From: Nitrospira sp. CR1.2
GTDB lineage: Bacteria > Nitrospirota > Nitrospiria > Nitrospirales > Nitrospiraceae
Length of the DNA: 55,759 bases
Reading direction: 5' to 3'
NCBI GenBank assembly: GCA_014055495.1
Contig: WIAG01000023.1
Location: 1-55,759, forward strand
In this document: positions 1 to 8,984 of the stretch, in pieces
How positions within the stretch are numbered: position 1 is the stretch's first letter
Layout of the letters: every line of letters starts with the position of its first letter
Translations under genes and position numbers: made by a program
The notes under the pieces: model-generated
Databases searched by the model: none
Told to the model about the DNA's origin: nothing
The model's input: the letters and a program-made list of their open reading frames with translations, nothing else

Positions 1-170
1 CGACGCCGATTGCCTATGAGACGCTGCTGCTCGATCCGACGCGGCCGCCGGAGCGGCCCACGCCGGGGTATGTGCTCTCGGCCGCGGTGCTGGAACGGGT
101 GGCCCGCTTCGGCGCTGCCGGCCAGGCCCCGGCCCGCAGACGGCGACGGACGACAGCAGTCACAACGTAA
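1..170 (+). CDS. C-terminal end of a large-block protein, 5' truncated by the window
   Basis: An open frame enters from the left edge (first full codon at position 3) and stops at TAA 168-170, giving about 55 visible residues. It contains PIAYETLLLDPTRPPERP and ends in an Arg/Thr-rich tail (RRRRRTT). Base use is the same GC-rich, Pro/Ala/Arg-rich style as the next four genes, and the stop lies only 20 bp before the next start, so it is probably the preceding member of the same operon. I do not recognise the family from this tail and give no function. Confidence 0.6.
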   Translation, partial: TPIAYETLLLDPTRPPERPTPGYVLSAAVLERVARFGAAGQAPARRRRRTTAVTT

Positions 171-190
171 TTCACATTGGATGACACATC

Positions 191-2806
191 ATGCCTGAAC
201 TGACCGCAGCCACGTATCGCTTCTACTCCTGGCTTCGCCAAGGACTGCTCGCAGGCCTCTCCGGTCCCGGCGCTTCCAACCCGGCCACGGCGGGACGCCT
301 CGCGCTCCCCATTCGCCTTCGCGTGAACGACCGCACGCCCATCGACGTCAACGTCCAGCTCTATGGGCCCGGCGACATCACGGGACTCGACGCGCGCGAA
401 ATCATTCGCACGGAACCCCACCCCCACATGACCGACTTCGAGCCGAATTATTTTCCGGCCATCGAATTCGATCGCCCAGACTTCCCCTGGCTGTTCACCC
501 CGGCGGCGGCTGACAGCGCGCGGCGACTCCGTCCGTGGATCTGTTTAATCGTCGTTCCCAAGGAACGGGCCACGCTCAAGACCAACCCGCAGCGGCCCTT
601 GCCCACGATCACCTGCGCCCTGGAAGACTTGCCGGACCTCGACCAGTCCTGGGCCTGGGCCCATGCCCAGATCGTGGCCGAACAACGCTCGACGCCCGAT
701 CCTTCACCCCGTGCGACGTTGCAACAGATCCTTCATGATCATCCTGAACGGACGCTCTCGCGGTTGCTGGCGCCGCGACGCCTCGATCCCAATACCGCCT
801 ACTATGCCTGCCTCGTGCCCACCTACGAGGTGGGGAGGAAAGCGGGACTGGGCCAGCCGATCACGCCGGAGGACGAACAGGCCTTGAAACCGGCTTGGGC
901 CAAGACCGCCTCGGCTGGACCGGTCACGCTGCCGATATTTTTCCAGTGGGAGTTTCGAACCGGCCTCGCGGGAGACTTCGAATCGCTCGCACGCCGCTTG
1001 AAGGCCCAGCCCCTGCCCTCCACGGTGGGCTTGCGGCCGGTGGACATCCGAACGCCCGGCTGGGGCATGCCGACGCTGCCGTCTGGCGCACCCGGCGGCC
1101 TGTTGGATCTGGGTGGAGCCCTTCTGACTCCCGAGACCCAGCCGCGTGACTGGCCTGACCAACCGCGCAAGACATTCCAACTGGCCCTCGGCGCGATCCT
1201 CAACGCACCGGCAGCGATGGCCGGTACAAGCGGAGCCCCGGCGCTCCTCGGCCCGCCCCTGTATGGGCAATGGCACGTAGATCGAGACAGCCTGCCGCCC
1301 GCGGACCAACCGCCGCACTGGTTCCGCGATCTGAATCTGGATCCGCGCCACCGCATCGCCGCCGGTATCGGTACGATGGTGATCCAACAGGAGCAGGAGC
1401 CGTTGATGGCCTCGGCCTGGGATCAATTGGAACAAGAACGGCGGGATCGACAGCGGCTCAAACGCGCGCAGTTGGCGGAGGCCGTCGGCGACAGTCTCTC
1501 GAAGAAACACTTCGCCGCGCTCGACCCGGCGAGATTGCTGCAACTCACGGGGCCGGCGCTGCGAGCGTTGACGGGCATCGCCACATCCCCCACGACGCCG
1601 CCGACTTCCGCCACCAGCCTGTTGTCCGGCCACCCGGCAATGACCGGCGCCTTCCGCCGTCTGACCCGCACCAATGGACCAATTGCTTCCCACGCAGCTA
1701 CATTCGACGGCCTTCGGCTCCCCGCCACGTCGCCCGCCTCGACGGCCGGCCAGGCGTTTCGCCCGCTCATGCAATTTTCCGTCGCCACCAAACAGCGGCA
1801 GGCGCCGGCGTTGCGCGAATGGTCGGAGCTCAAGGTGGAGATGCTGCGGCGCCTGACCCCGAAAGAGGCGGTGCTGGCCGCGGTGAAGAAAACAATGCCC
1901 TCCGTCGAGAATACGGAGCTGACGACCTTCGCGCCGAGTTTTCTCCAGCCGATGTACGAACCGTTGCGCGACTACGCACCGGACATGTTGTTGCCCGGCA
2001 TGGACCTGGTGCCCTCGAACACGATTGCACTGTTGAAGACCAATCCCGCATTGATCGAGGCGTACATGGTCGGACTGAACCACGAGATGAGCCGCGAACT
2101 GCTCTGGCGTGGGTTTCCGACCGATCAACGCGGCACCTACTTCCGGCAATTCTGGGATGCCGGTGGCGATGAACTGCCCACGACCGACGCGCAGCGCGAG
2201 GCTCGCTTCGACATCACGCGGATCACCTCATGGGCGGCGGAGAGTCTGCTCGGTTCTCACAGTGCGCGAGGCTCGGCGGTGGGCCAGATGGTGCTCCTCA
2301 TTCGCGGCGACCTCCTGCGGCGCTATCCAAGGGCCATGGTCTATGCGTTGGAGAGCGTCTGGTCTGCGGACGGCACGAGACGTGAGCTGGGCACGACGGA
2401 ACGGTATCCGATTTTCCGTGCGACGCAGGTACCGGACATCACCATGCTCGGGTTTCCGCTCACCGAAGATCAGGTACGCGGAGCGGACAAGCCGACGAAC
2501 GGAGGACATCCGGGCTGGTTCTTTGTGCTGCAGGAACAGCCGACGGAACCGCGATTCGGCATGGACGTCGCCACGACCTATGGCGGTACTCCCGCGCATT
2601 GGCCGGACCTGACGTGGGGCAACCTGGCGCCGGACGAAGCCGCGCTGAAACAAATCGTGTATGTACCGATCGACGGCCTGTTGAAGAATGCTGTCGTCGA
2701 TCAGATTCCGTGGGGAAAAAACTCCGCGCATATGGCCACCATTACCAGACAACCGCCGTTCCGCGTGGCGGTTCATGCGAGAACCTGGCTGCCGGGCCGG
2801 CAGTAG
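191..2806 (+). CDS. Large conserved protein of unknown function, 871 aa, block member 1
   Basis: Long open frame starting at ATG 191, 20 bp after the previous stop. No signal peptide or membrane helix is visible, so it is probably cytoplasmic. The N-terminal third has aromatic and proline-rich stretches (DFEPNYFPAIEFDRPDFPW, then RLRPWICLIVVP) followed by a Trp-rich segment (DQSWAWAHAQ) and NTAYYACLVPTYEVG. The middle (about residues 405-560) is charged and Ala-rich. The C-terminal part resumes a conserved-looking globular pattern (RGDLLRRYPRAMVYA; LTEDQVRG; GWFFVLQEQPTEPRFG). These look like family motifs, but I cannot name a domain. It is followed 20 bp later by the coiled-coil gene and shares its orientation and codon style, so it probably acts with the next three products. 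Confidence 0.85.
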   Translation: MPELTAATYRFYSWLRQGLLAGLSGPGASNPATAGRLALPIRLRVNDRTPIDVNVQLYGPGDITGLDAREIIRTEPHPHMTDFEPNYFPAIEFDRPDFPWLFTPAAADSARRLRPWICLIVVPKERATLKTNPQRPLPTITCALEDLPDLDQSWAWAHAQIVAEQRSTPDPSPRATLQQILHDHPERTLSRLLAPRRLDPNTAYYACLVPTYEVGRKAGLGQPITPEDEQALKPAWAKTASAGPVTLPIFFQWEFRTGLAGDFESLARRLKAQPLPSTVGLRPVDIRTPGWGMPTLPSGAPGGLLDLGGALLTPETQPRDWPDQPRKTFQLALGAILNAPAAMAGTSGAPALLGPPLYGQWHVDRDSLPPADQPPHWFRDLNLDPRHRIAAGIGTMVIQQEQEPLMASAWDQLEQERRDRQRLKRAQLAEAVGDSLSKKHFAALDPARLLQLTGPALRALTGIATSPTTPPTSATSLLSGHPAMTGAFRRLTRTNGPIASHAATFDGLRLPATSPASTAGQAFRPLMQFSVATKQRQAPALREWSELKVEMLRRLTPKEAVLAAVKKTMPSVENTELTTFAPSFLQPMYEPLRDYAPDMLLPGMDLVPSNTIALLKTNPALIEAYMVGLNHEMSRELLWRGFPTDQRGTYFRQFWDAGGDELPTTDAQREARFDITRITSWAAESLLGSHSARGSAVGQMVLLIRGDLLRRYPRAMVYALESVWSADGTRRELGTTERYPIFRATQVPDITMLGFPLTEDQVRGADKPTNGGHPGWFFVLQEQPTEPRFGMDVATTYGGTPAHWPDLTWGNLAPDEAALKQIVYVPIDGLLKNAVVDQIPWGKNSAHMATITRQPPFRVAVHARTWLPGRQ

Positions 2807-2826
2807 CGACGGAAAGAGACGAGACC

Positions 2827-3636
2827 ATGCCCTATTTAGAACAAGAGACCGTGCGACTCCAGACGGCCCTGCAGGCCTTGGCCGCGCAACAGACGACGTT
2901 GACCACCCAACTCACCACCCAACAGCAGGCGGTGACGGCGGCCCAGGCCCAACGCACCAACGCACAGAACGGCGTGGCCCAGGCCCAGGCGCGCATTCCG
3001 CCGCTGCAGGCCGCCGCCGCCGCCGCAGATGCTCAGGTCGCAGAGGCACAACAAAATCTGCTCGATGCGTCCGAACCGCCGCAAGGCATCCCCCCGGCCA
3101 CATGGAGGGCACGCCTGGCCGCGCTGCGAAAACAACTCGCCCTGGCCCAGACTGCCGCAACCGCGGCCCATGCGAAGGTGACTGAAGCGCAGCAGGGGGT
3201 AGCGCAAGCGCAGGCACACGTACGGGCGACAGATGTTCAGGTTGCGGCGGCAACCGCTGCGGTGCAGGTCACCCAGGCTGCAATCGCCGCCCTTCAACCT
3301 CGCCGGCAGGAACTGCAAACGAAGCTCGCGGAGATCGAGCGCATGAACGCAGAGATCACGCGCGACCCGCTGGCGAGGGAAACCCTGCAACAGGTAGCGG
3401 CAGACCTGTCGGCCCGCACGGCGACGTTGGAAGATACTCTTCTCACGACGCGGTTCGAGCTGGAGGATGCCGAGATGCTCCTCGCAAGCGTGATCACCAG
3501 GCGCAATGAACTGACGACACTGCTTGCCGACCTTGCCAGGCAGATCCCTGAGGCGGAGGCGCAACAGGCAGCGGCCCAGCAGGCGCTGGCGGCTGCCGAA
3601 GCCGAGGTCAGCGCGCATTTACAGGACGGGCCGTAA
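2827..3636 (+). CDS. Coiled-coil protein, 269 aa, block member 2
   Basis: The frame is open further upstream inside the previous gene, but ATG 2827 is chosen because it follows that gene's stop by 20 bp and has a purine-rich GGAAAGAGACGAG ahead of it. The product is almost wholly Ala/Gln/Glu/Leu with heptad-like spacing, for example LQTALQALAAQQTTLTTQL near the start and AAAQQALAAAEAEVSAHL at the end. A single proline-containing break (SEPPQGIPPATW, around residue 80-90) separates two long helices, as in a helical hairpin. No signal peptide is present. The related coiled-coil segments in the 1772-aa neighbour suggest the two bundle together or scaffold an assembly; that is inference. Confidence 0.85.
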   Translation: MPYLEQETVRLQTALQALAAQQTTLTTQLTTQQQAVTAAQAQRTNAQNGVAQAQARIPPLQAAAAAADAQVAEAQQNLLDASEPPQGIPPATWRARLAALRKQLALAQTAATAAHAKVTEAQQGVAQAQAHVRATDVQVAAATAAVQVTQAAIAALQPRRQELQTKLAEIERMNAEITRDPLARETLQQVAADLSARTATLEDTLLTTRFELEDAEMLLASVITRRNELTTLLADLARQIPEAEAQQAAAQQALAAAEAEVSAHLQDGP

Positions 3637-3663
3637 GTTTATGTCCATGAAAGGATCAGCCGC

Positions 3664-6600
3664 GTGAGACCGATTTCTGAAGGACCAGATATTCCCGAAC
3701 GGGTGCCCCCGGCATTGCTCCGGGCATGGGCGACCAAACTGCGCCAATTGCAGACGGCGCACGACCGGGCCGTTGTGCGAACCCAGGCGGCGCAACGGCG
3801 GGCCGCCCTGCTCATCAGGCAACGGGCGCTCTATCAGGCCGAGTTGTCTCGGGTGAATGCCCAGATCACGGCCACGCAGGAGACGGTGACGCGGAAGACA
3901 ACAGAAGTCGCGGCGTTGTCGGCGCAGGTCGACGAACATCGAACCGCCCGCGATGCCGCGACGGCCCGATTGCTTGGCACGGATCGCCTCAGCGGCACAG
4001 TCGCGACGACGCATCCACTGCTGCTGTTCCCCGTCCGCGTAGAAACCAGGTTTTCCGCGAGGCGGACGGGACCAGGCACCGACCTTCTGCTGCGCGTCTA
4101 TCCCGACGACCTTCATCTCGACAGCCACGAACCGGCTCTCACCGAAGAAGAGGAACGCCGCGGCAAGGAGTTTTGGACCCATGTCGCCGCCGCGCCGGCA
4201 GGTACGGACCGGCAGGAGCATATCAGGCAGGGCTGGCAACGGCTTACCGAACAATTCGGCACGACCCGCGCCGCCTGGATCGCCCATGTACTCGATCCCT
4301 CCCAATCCGGAACGGTCACTCGCCGCAACGATAGTTGGACCCGCGCGCCCCACACGCAGGTCCTGCCGGACCGCTGGGTCGCCGTCGGGTATCGCAACGA
4401 GGCAGCACGTGTCACCGCCTGGGGCGAGGCCATCCCGGAGACCGTGGCGGTCGGCCCTGACCCACGCGACACTGGCCAGCTCGGCAGCAACGGGATGCCG
4501 CCCGTCGATGACGGCATGAAATGGATCACCGATTTCGATACGGCCGAATCGATCGGGATGGGGCTACGTATTCCCATCACGGAGGAAGACGCCCAGGCGG
4601 GATTCGATCGAATCGTGGTGCTGGGCCTCAAGGCCTCATGGGACGCCCCGACCACGGCCGACCGGTTGGCCCGATTGTTCGATGCCCACCATTACACCGG
4701 CAGCCTCGCCCTCGTGGAGCAACAGGTGCCGACGAACAATACCGCGGAAGCCTCAGCCGGGTATCGCTCGACCGGGCGTCATGCCGCCGACAGCATGGGC
4801 GTCGAATTGGGCGCCTCGCTTATCCGCCCCGGGTCCGACGGCGAGCTGCTGGCGCAGGCCTTGGGCCTCCCGGCATCTGTCTTCGCGCATATCCGCGGTG
4901 CCGACGGATCGGAACAGCGCCGATCTTCCCTCATGCAGGCGGCTCTGCTCGCGCTCTGCGACAGTCCTCTCTTGCGCCAACTGCGCGGCACAGCCGGAGC
5001 CGACGCGCTGCGCGACCATTTCATGAAGTACGTCCGTGCCCGAGGGCCACTGCCGGTGTTGCGTGTCGACAGCCAACCCTACGGCCTGCTGCCGGTGGCG
5101 GCGCTCGACCGCTGGATCTCGGCGACCGATCAGGACCAGGACAAGGCTCTGGCCGACTGGTGGCGCGCGCAACGATTGACACGTCGACGCCAGGCGTCAC
5201 AAGTCCTCCAGACCACGGTGGAATCCAATCCCGTCGTACTCTTGGCGCAGGAAGCGAACGCCTTTCGCTACACCTTGCGCGAATTTCCAGAGATCTCCAC
5301 CCAACAACCGCCCGTCCCGCAACGGCTGCTCTCCGAGGCCTTCCGGACGCTGCTGCTGACCCGCGCACTCGCGACACCGCACGAGCCGGCCTGGGATGAG
5401 GTGACGACCCTGCCTAAACCGGTTCAGCAGCAACTGCTCGCCGAGGTGATGGATCTGCTCACCTATCGCCTCGATGCCTGGGGTACGTCCCTGGCCACCA
5501 GACGGCTGGCCGCGGTGCGAAAGGCTGCGCCCAGCGGCCTCAGACTCGGCGCCTACGGCTGGGTGGAACAGGTCCGGCGTGCGGCCCCGCTGCTACCGGT
5601 CCCGGCACTTCCGGCCGGTGTCCCGGCACCACTCGCGCGCTCGGAAGCGAACAAGGGCTTCGTCCACGCCCCTTCGCTGGGGCATGCGGCGGCCGCTGCC
5701 GTGCTGCGAAGCGGCTACCTGTCGAATGAGTCGAATCGCGCACCCGGCGCGTCGCCCTTTGCCGTCGACCTGTCGTCGGAGCGGGTCCATCGCGCCAAGT
5801 GGCTGCTCGACGGCGTGCGCCAAGGACAGTCCCTGACCGCCCTGCTCGGGTATCGATTTGAACGTCGCCTCCACGAACGCGGGTTGGACCGCTACATCCA
5901 GCGCTTCCGCGCCCTCACGAGCTTCACCGGCACCGACCGCTTCGCCGACATTCGCGCGACCCTGACACGGGCAGAACGGCTGGCGCAAGAGGTCACCTTG
6001 CTGACGGCGCAACGTGACCAGGCCCTGCGCCGGGCGGAAGACGCCCGTGGCTTGAAGGCCGAACGAGAACGTCGCGCGGAGACCTATCGCGCTGAACTGG
6101 GAACAATCGCCACGCTCGCACAACAGGCGCAGGCCGCGCAGACCCAGGTGGCACAGGCAGCCCAGGTGCTGGCGCAGCAACAGGCGGCAAAACCGCAGGG
6201 CAAGGTCATCCAACCCACCGTGCGGCGGTATGCCGTCCAGCTGTTGGAAGCGCGGGATTTGGATGAGTGGGACAACCGCGTGGAACAGTTGACCCAGGTC
6301 CATGCCACCGCCCTGGCCCAAGCCGCCGCCGCACAGCAGGCCGTCAGCGCACGGGATGGCGCTCGCCAGCTCGCGGAACGGGCCCAGGCCAAGCTGCTCA
6401 ACGCCTCCGATCCGGATTCCATTCCCGCCGCGCAGCAGATCGCAATAGGGCAAGACACGCTCGCCGCAGAACTCGACCGCCAGGCGCTCGCCAAGGAAGG
6501 CGGGCAACGCGGTAAGGCCATGGGCGATCTCCTGGCCGCCAGGGCGGCACTCACCACGAGGCTCGCCGCGCAATGGAATGAGGCGCTGAAATCGTTGCCG

Positions 6601-8982
6601 GCTGCCGCCGTGGTCGATGGACTGGCCCTGCATCGACGATGGACCGCAAGCCAACAACGCCAGGCACCGCAATCTCCCTGGGATGTCACCACCATTCCGT
6701 TCGGCAACGCGACCTTGGGATTTCCACCGCCCGGCAGCCCGGACTTCATGGCGCTGGTGGAGACGCTCAAGGCACTCGACGATCTGGTCGACTCGGTCGG
6801 GGACAGTGTCGTGGCCGAAAGCGTGTATCAGCTCGTGCAAGGCAATCCGCTCCGTTCAGGCGCCACGTTGGATGCCATTGCCGCGGGTGAGGTTCCGCCG
6901 CCGGAATTGGACGTGATTCGCACGCCGAGAAGCGGCGTCGGACTGACGCATCGCCTCTGCACGCTGTTCCCGGCAACTGATGGAACGGCACCGGCCGGCT
7001 GGCCGACGCCCACTCCATCGGCGCGCGCTCAAGCCGAACCGATCCTCAACGCCTGGACGGCGACGTTGCTCCCGAACCCGGCCCAGGTCCGTTGTAAGGC
7101 CGACTACGTCAATCAGCAGGACGGGCAGGTCTATCACACGGTCGAGAGCCCGTTGACTTCGCTCGGACTGGCGCCGCTGGATGCGGCCTTTCTCGCCGAA
7201 GGCAGCACTCGTGCACAGCAAGCCGAACTGGAGCAACGTTGGCGATTCGTGCTGCAACAGATTCGTCCCGCGACCGTCCCGCCGGATGCGATCATTAGGC
7301 TGCAGTTCGGTCGCGAGAGTGGCTGGGGCGCGGAGATCGTCAGCGTGAGTGAATGGTGCGAGGTCGCGACCACGGTGCGGCGGCTGCTTAGCAACGCCCG
7401 CTCGCTTGACGGCCGCGACTTGTCGTTGCCCGAATCACCCGCCGATTCCGGGCTGAACCATGACGAATTTTCCGGTCGCGCGACCCGCGCGGTGCAAGCC
7501 CTGACCGATGCGCGCGGTAAGCTCAACGGCCTCCTGCCGCCGCCCTCGTCGGATGACCTGACTGCCGACCTCGACGAAGTACGCCGCGCTCTGCTCGGTG
7601 TGGCGAACTTCGGCATACCGAGTGCCGTCCCGATGGACATCGGCGGCACGGGCCCGGACGCCCGCTCGTTGCTCCTGACACAGGCACGGTCGGTCGTCCT
7701 CGAAGCACAACGACGGCTGAACCGCGTCACCGAGTCCGACCAGGACTTTGTGCGCGCAACCGCCACGCCGGAAGAACGGCGCGACCACGACCTGGCTCGA
7801 TTGCGCATCATCTTCGGTCAGGACTTCCTGGCACTACCCCGCGTGACCGCAGCCAATGCTGCGCAGTTGAACGAAACGTTCGCCGCCGGACTGTCGCTCC
7901 AAGGCCAGGATCCCATGGCCGCCGTGACCTGGTTCCAGCGCGCCACCTACGTTCGGCCTGGCGCGACGCGGCTGAACGAAGCGATGTTGTATGGCGAAAC
8001 CGTGGGCAGCGCCGCACTCCGGCTTCATGTTGGACAACTACCGTTTCGGCCACAGGATCGCTGGGTGGCCCTGCCGCAGTCGCCGGACCAGCCGTTCCCG
8101 CGCGGGCGCCTCTCGCTGGTGGCGCAGATGGCGTCGGCACAACCGATCCGCTTCGATCAACCCTTTTGCGGGCTCCTGATCGACGAGTGGGTGGAGACGG
8201 TGCCGAGCCCCAAGGAAACGACGGGCGTCGCCTTTCATTACGATCAACCGAACAACGCGCCGCCGCAGGCGCTATTGCTCGCCGTGCCCTCGGACCGGCG
8301 GGCGACCTGGGACCTCAACAGCCTGGAAGCCGTCCTGCAGGAGACGCTGGAATTGGCCAGACTCCGTGCCGTGGCACCAGACAGCGGCGATGAATTGATC
8401 TGGGTGGAGGATCAGCTACCGGAAGGCGCCACGCCCCTCGGCGACGGCGAGGGCTGGAACTGGATTCGCCTGAAACCGGAACCGCTCTCCGGTCGACTCG
8501 CCCATCAATCGGTGTTCGCCGCAGGCATCCACCAACATTTTTTCCAAGGGGCCGATCTCGCCATGTTCGTCAGCGTGGGGGACCGCCTCTTCACACACGT
8601 CTATCTCGATCCCGCGCGTATGCCGCGCCAAGTCATGCTGCAGTGGCATGCAGGCGATTGGCATCACCGCGCCTATTGGGGCGAGAACCTCATTCCCTGG
8701 GGCACCGACAATACCGTCAGCCGTCAGTACATGGGGCCCCTGCCGCCGCCGGGCCGATGGGTGCGGCTCGAAGTGCCCGCCGCTACCGTGGGACTCGAAG
8801 GACAGATCGTGGGGGGCATGGCCTTCACCCTGTTCGACGGCATGGCCACGTGGGATCGGTCCGGCAAACGCGCGTTGCAGCCGGTCGGTTCCGGTGAGCA
8901 GGATCCCTCGGCACCGGTGCTGTTCTTCACCGGCGGCACCCTCGACTTCACCAGCGTCACCGATCCAGCGATAGGAGCCTAG
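3664..8982 (+). CDS. Giant protein of unknown function, 1772 aa, block member 3
   Basis: GTG start at 3664 with AAAGGA about nine bases upstream; the ATGs at 3641 and 3647 are in another frame that stops at once. Visible layout: an N-terminal coiled coil (about residues 15-105); a conserved-looking block with LLLFPVRVETRF and LLLRVYPDDLHLDSHEP (about 118-160); HHYTGSLALVEQQVPTNN (about 340); LPVLRVDSQPYGLLPVAAL (about 460); a second Ala/Gln-rich coiled coil (about 760-965); and a C-terminal region with FCGLLIDEWVETVPS (about 1500) and a beta-rich, Trp-containing end. No signal peptide, Walker motif or membrane helix is seen. The size, alternating globular and coiled parts and coupling to three unknown partners fit a structural or scaffold subunit, but this is unproven. 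Confidence 0.85.
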   Translation: MRPISEGPDIPERVPPALLRAWATKLRQLQTAHDRAVVRTQAAQRRAALLIRQRALYQAELSRVNAQITATQETVTRKTTEVAALSAQVDEHRTARDAATARLLGTDRLSGTVATTHPLLLFPVRVETRFSARRTGPGTDLLLRVYPDDLHLDSHEPALTEEEERRGKEFWTHVAAAPAGTDRQEHIRQGWQRLTEQFGTTRAAWIAHVLDPSQSGTVTRRNDSWTRAPHTQVLPDRWVAVGYRNEAARVTAWGEAIPETVAVGPDPRDTGQLGSNGMPPVDDGMKWITDFDTAESIGMGLRIPITEEDAQAGFDRIVVLGLKASWDAPTTADRLARLFDAHHYTGSLALVEQQVPTNNTAEASAGYRSTGRHAADSMGVELGASLIRPGSDGELLAQALGLPASVFAHIRGADGSEQRRSSLMQAALLALCDSPLLRQLRGTAGADALRDHFMKYVRARGPLPVLRVDSQPYGLLPVAALDRWISATDQDQDKALADWWRAQRLTRRRQASQVLQTTVESNPVVLLAQEANAFRYTLREFPEISTQQPPVPQRLLSEAFRTLLLTRALATPHEPAWDEVTTLPKPVQQQLLAEVMDLLTYRLDAWGTSLATRRLAAVRKAAPSGLRLGAYGWVEQVRRAAPLLPVPALPAGVPAPLARSEANKGFVHAPSLGHAAAAAVLRSGYLSNESNRAPGASPFAVDLSSERVHRAKWLLDGVRQGQSLTALLGYRFERRLHERGLDRYIQRFRALTSFTGTDRFADIRATLTRAERLAQEVTLLTAQRDQALRRAEDARGLKAERERRAETYRAELGTIATLAQQAQAAQTQVAQAAQVLAQQQAAKPQGKVIQPTVRRYAVQLLEARDLDEWDNRVEQLTQVHATALAQAAAAQQAVSARDGARQLAERAQAKLLNASDPDSIPAAQQIAIGQDTLAAELDRQALAKEGGQRGKAMGDLLAARAALTTRLAAQWNEALKSLPAAAVVDGLALHRRWTASQQRQAPQSPWDVTTIPFGNATLGFPPPGSPDFMALVETLKALDDLVDSVGDSVVAESVYQLVQGNPLRSGATLDAIAAGEVPPPELDVIRTPRSGVGLTHRLCTLFPATDGTAPAGWPTPTPSARAQAEPILNAWTATLLPNPAQVRCKADYVNQQDGQVYHTVESPLTSLGLAPLDAAFLAEGSTRAQQAELEQRWRFVLQQIRPATVPPDAIIRLQFGRESGWGAEIVSVSEWCEVATTVRRLLSNARSLDGRDLSLPESPADSGLNHDEFSGRATRAVQALTDARGKLNGLLPPPSSDDLTADLDEVRRALLGVANFGIPSAVPMDIGGTGPDARSLLLTQARSVVLEAQRRLNRVTESDQDFVRATATPEERRDHDLARLRIIFGQDFLALPRVTAANAAQLNETFAAGLSLQGQDPMAAVTWFQRATYVRPGATRLNEAMLYGETVGSAALRLHVGQLPFRPQDRWVALPQSPDQPFPRGRLSLVAQMASAQPIRFDQPFCGLLIDEWVETVPSPKETTGVAFHYDQPNNAPPQALLLAVPSDRRATWDLNSLEAVLQETLELARLRAVAPDSGDELIWVEDQLPEGATPLGDGEGWNWIRLKPEPLSGRLAHQSVFAAGIHQHFFQGADLAMFVSVGDRLFTHVYLDPARMPRQVMLQWHAGDWHHRAYWGENLIPWGTDNTVSRQYMGPLPPPGRWVRLEVPAATVGLEGQIVGGMAFTLFDGMATWDRSGKRALQPVGSGEQDPSAPVLFFTGGTLDFTSVTDPAIGA

Positions 8983-8984
8983 GC

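Noticed and set aside
704-2149. 481-codon - strand frame opposite the 871-aa gene
   Set aside because: Antisense shadow of a GC-rich gene; Arg/Gly-rich composition, no ribosome site, and it lies inside a well-formed + strand frame.
5593-6840. 415-codon - strand frame opposite the 1772-aa gene
   Set aside because: Shadow frame over the Ala/Gln coiled coil; composition rich in Leu/Arg/Gly runs and no recognisable motif.
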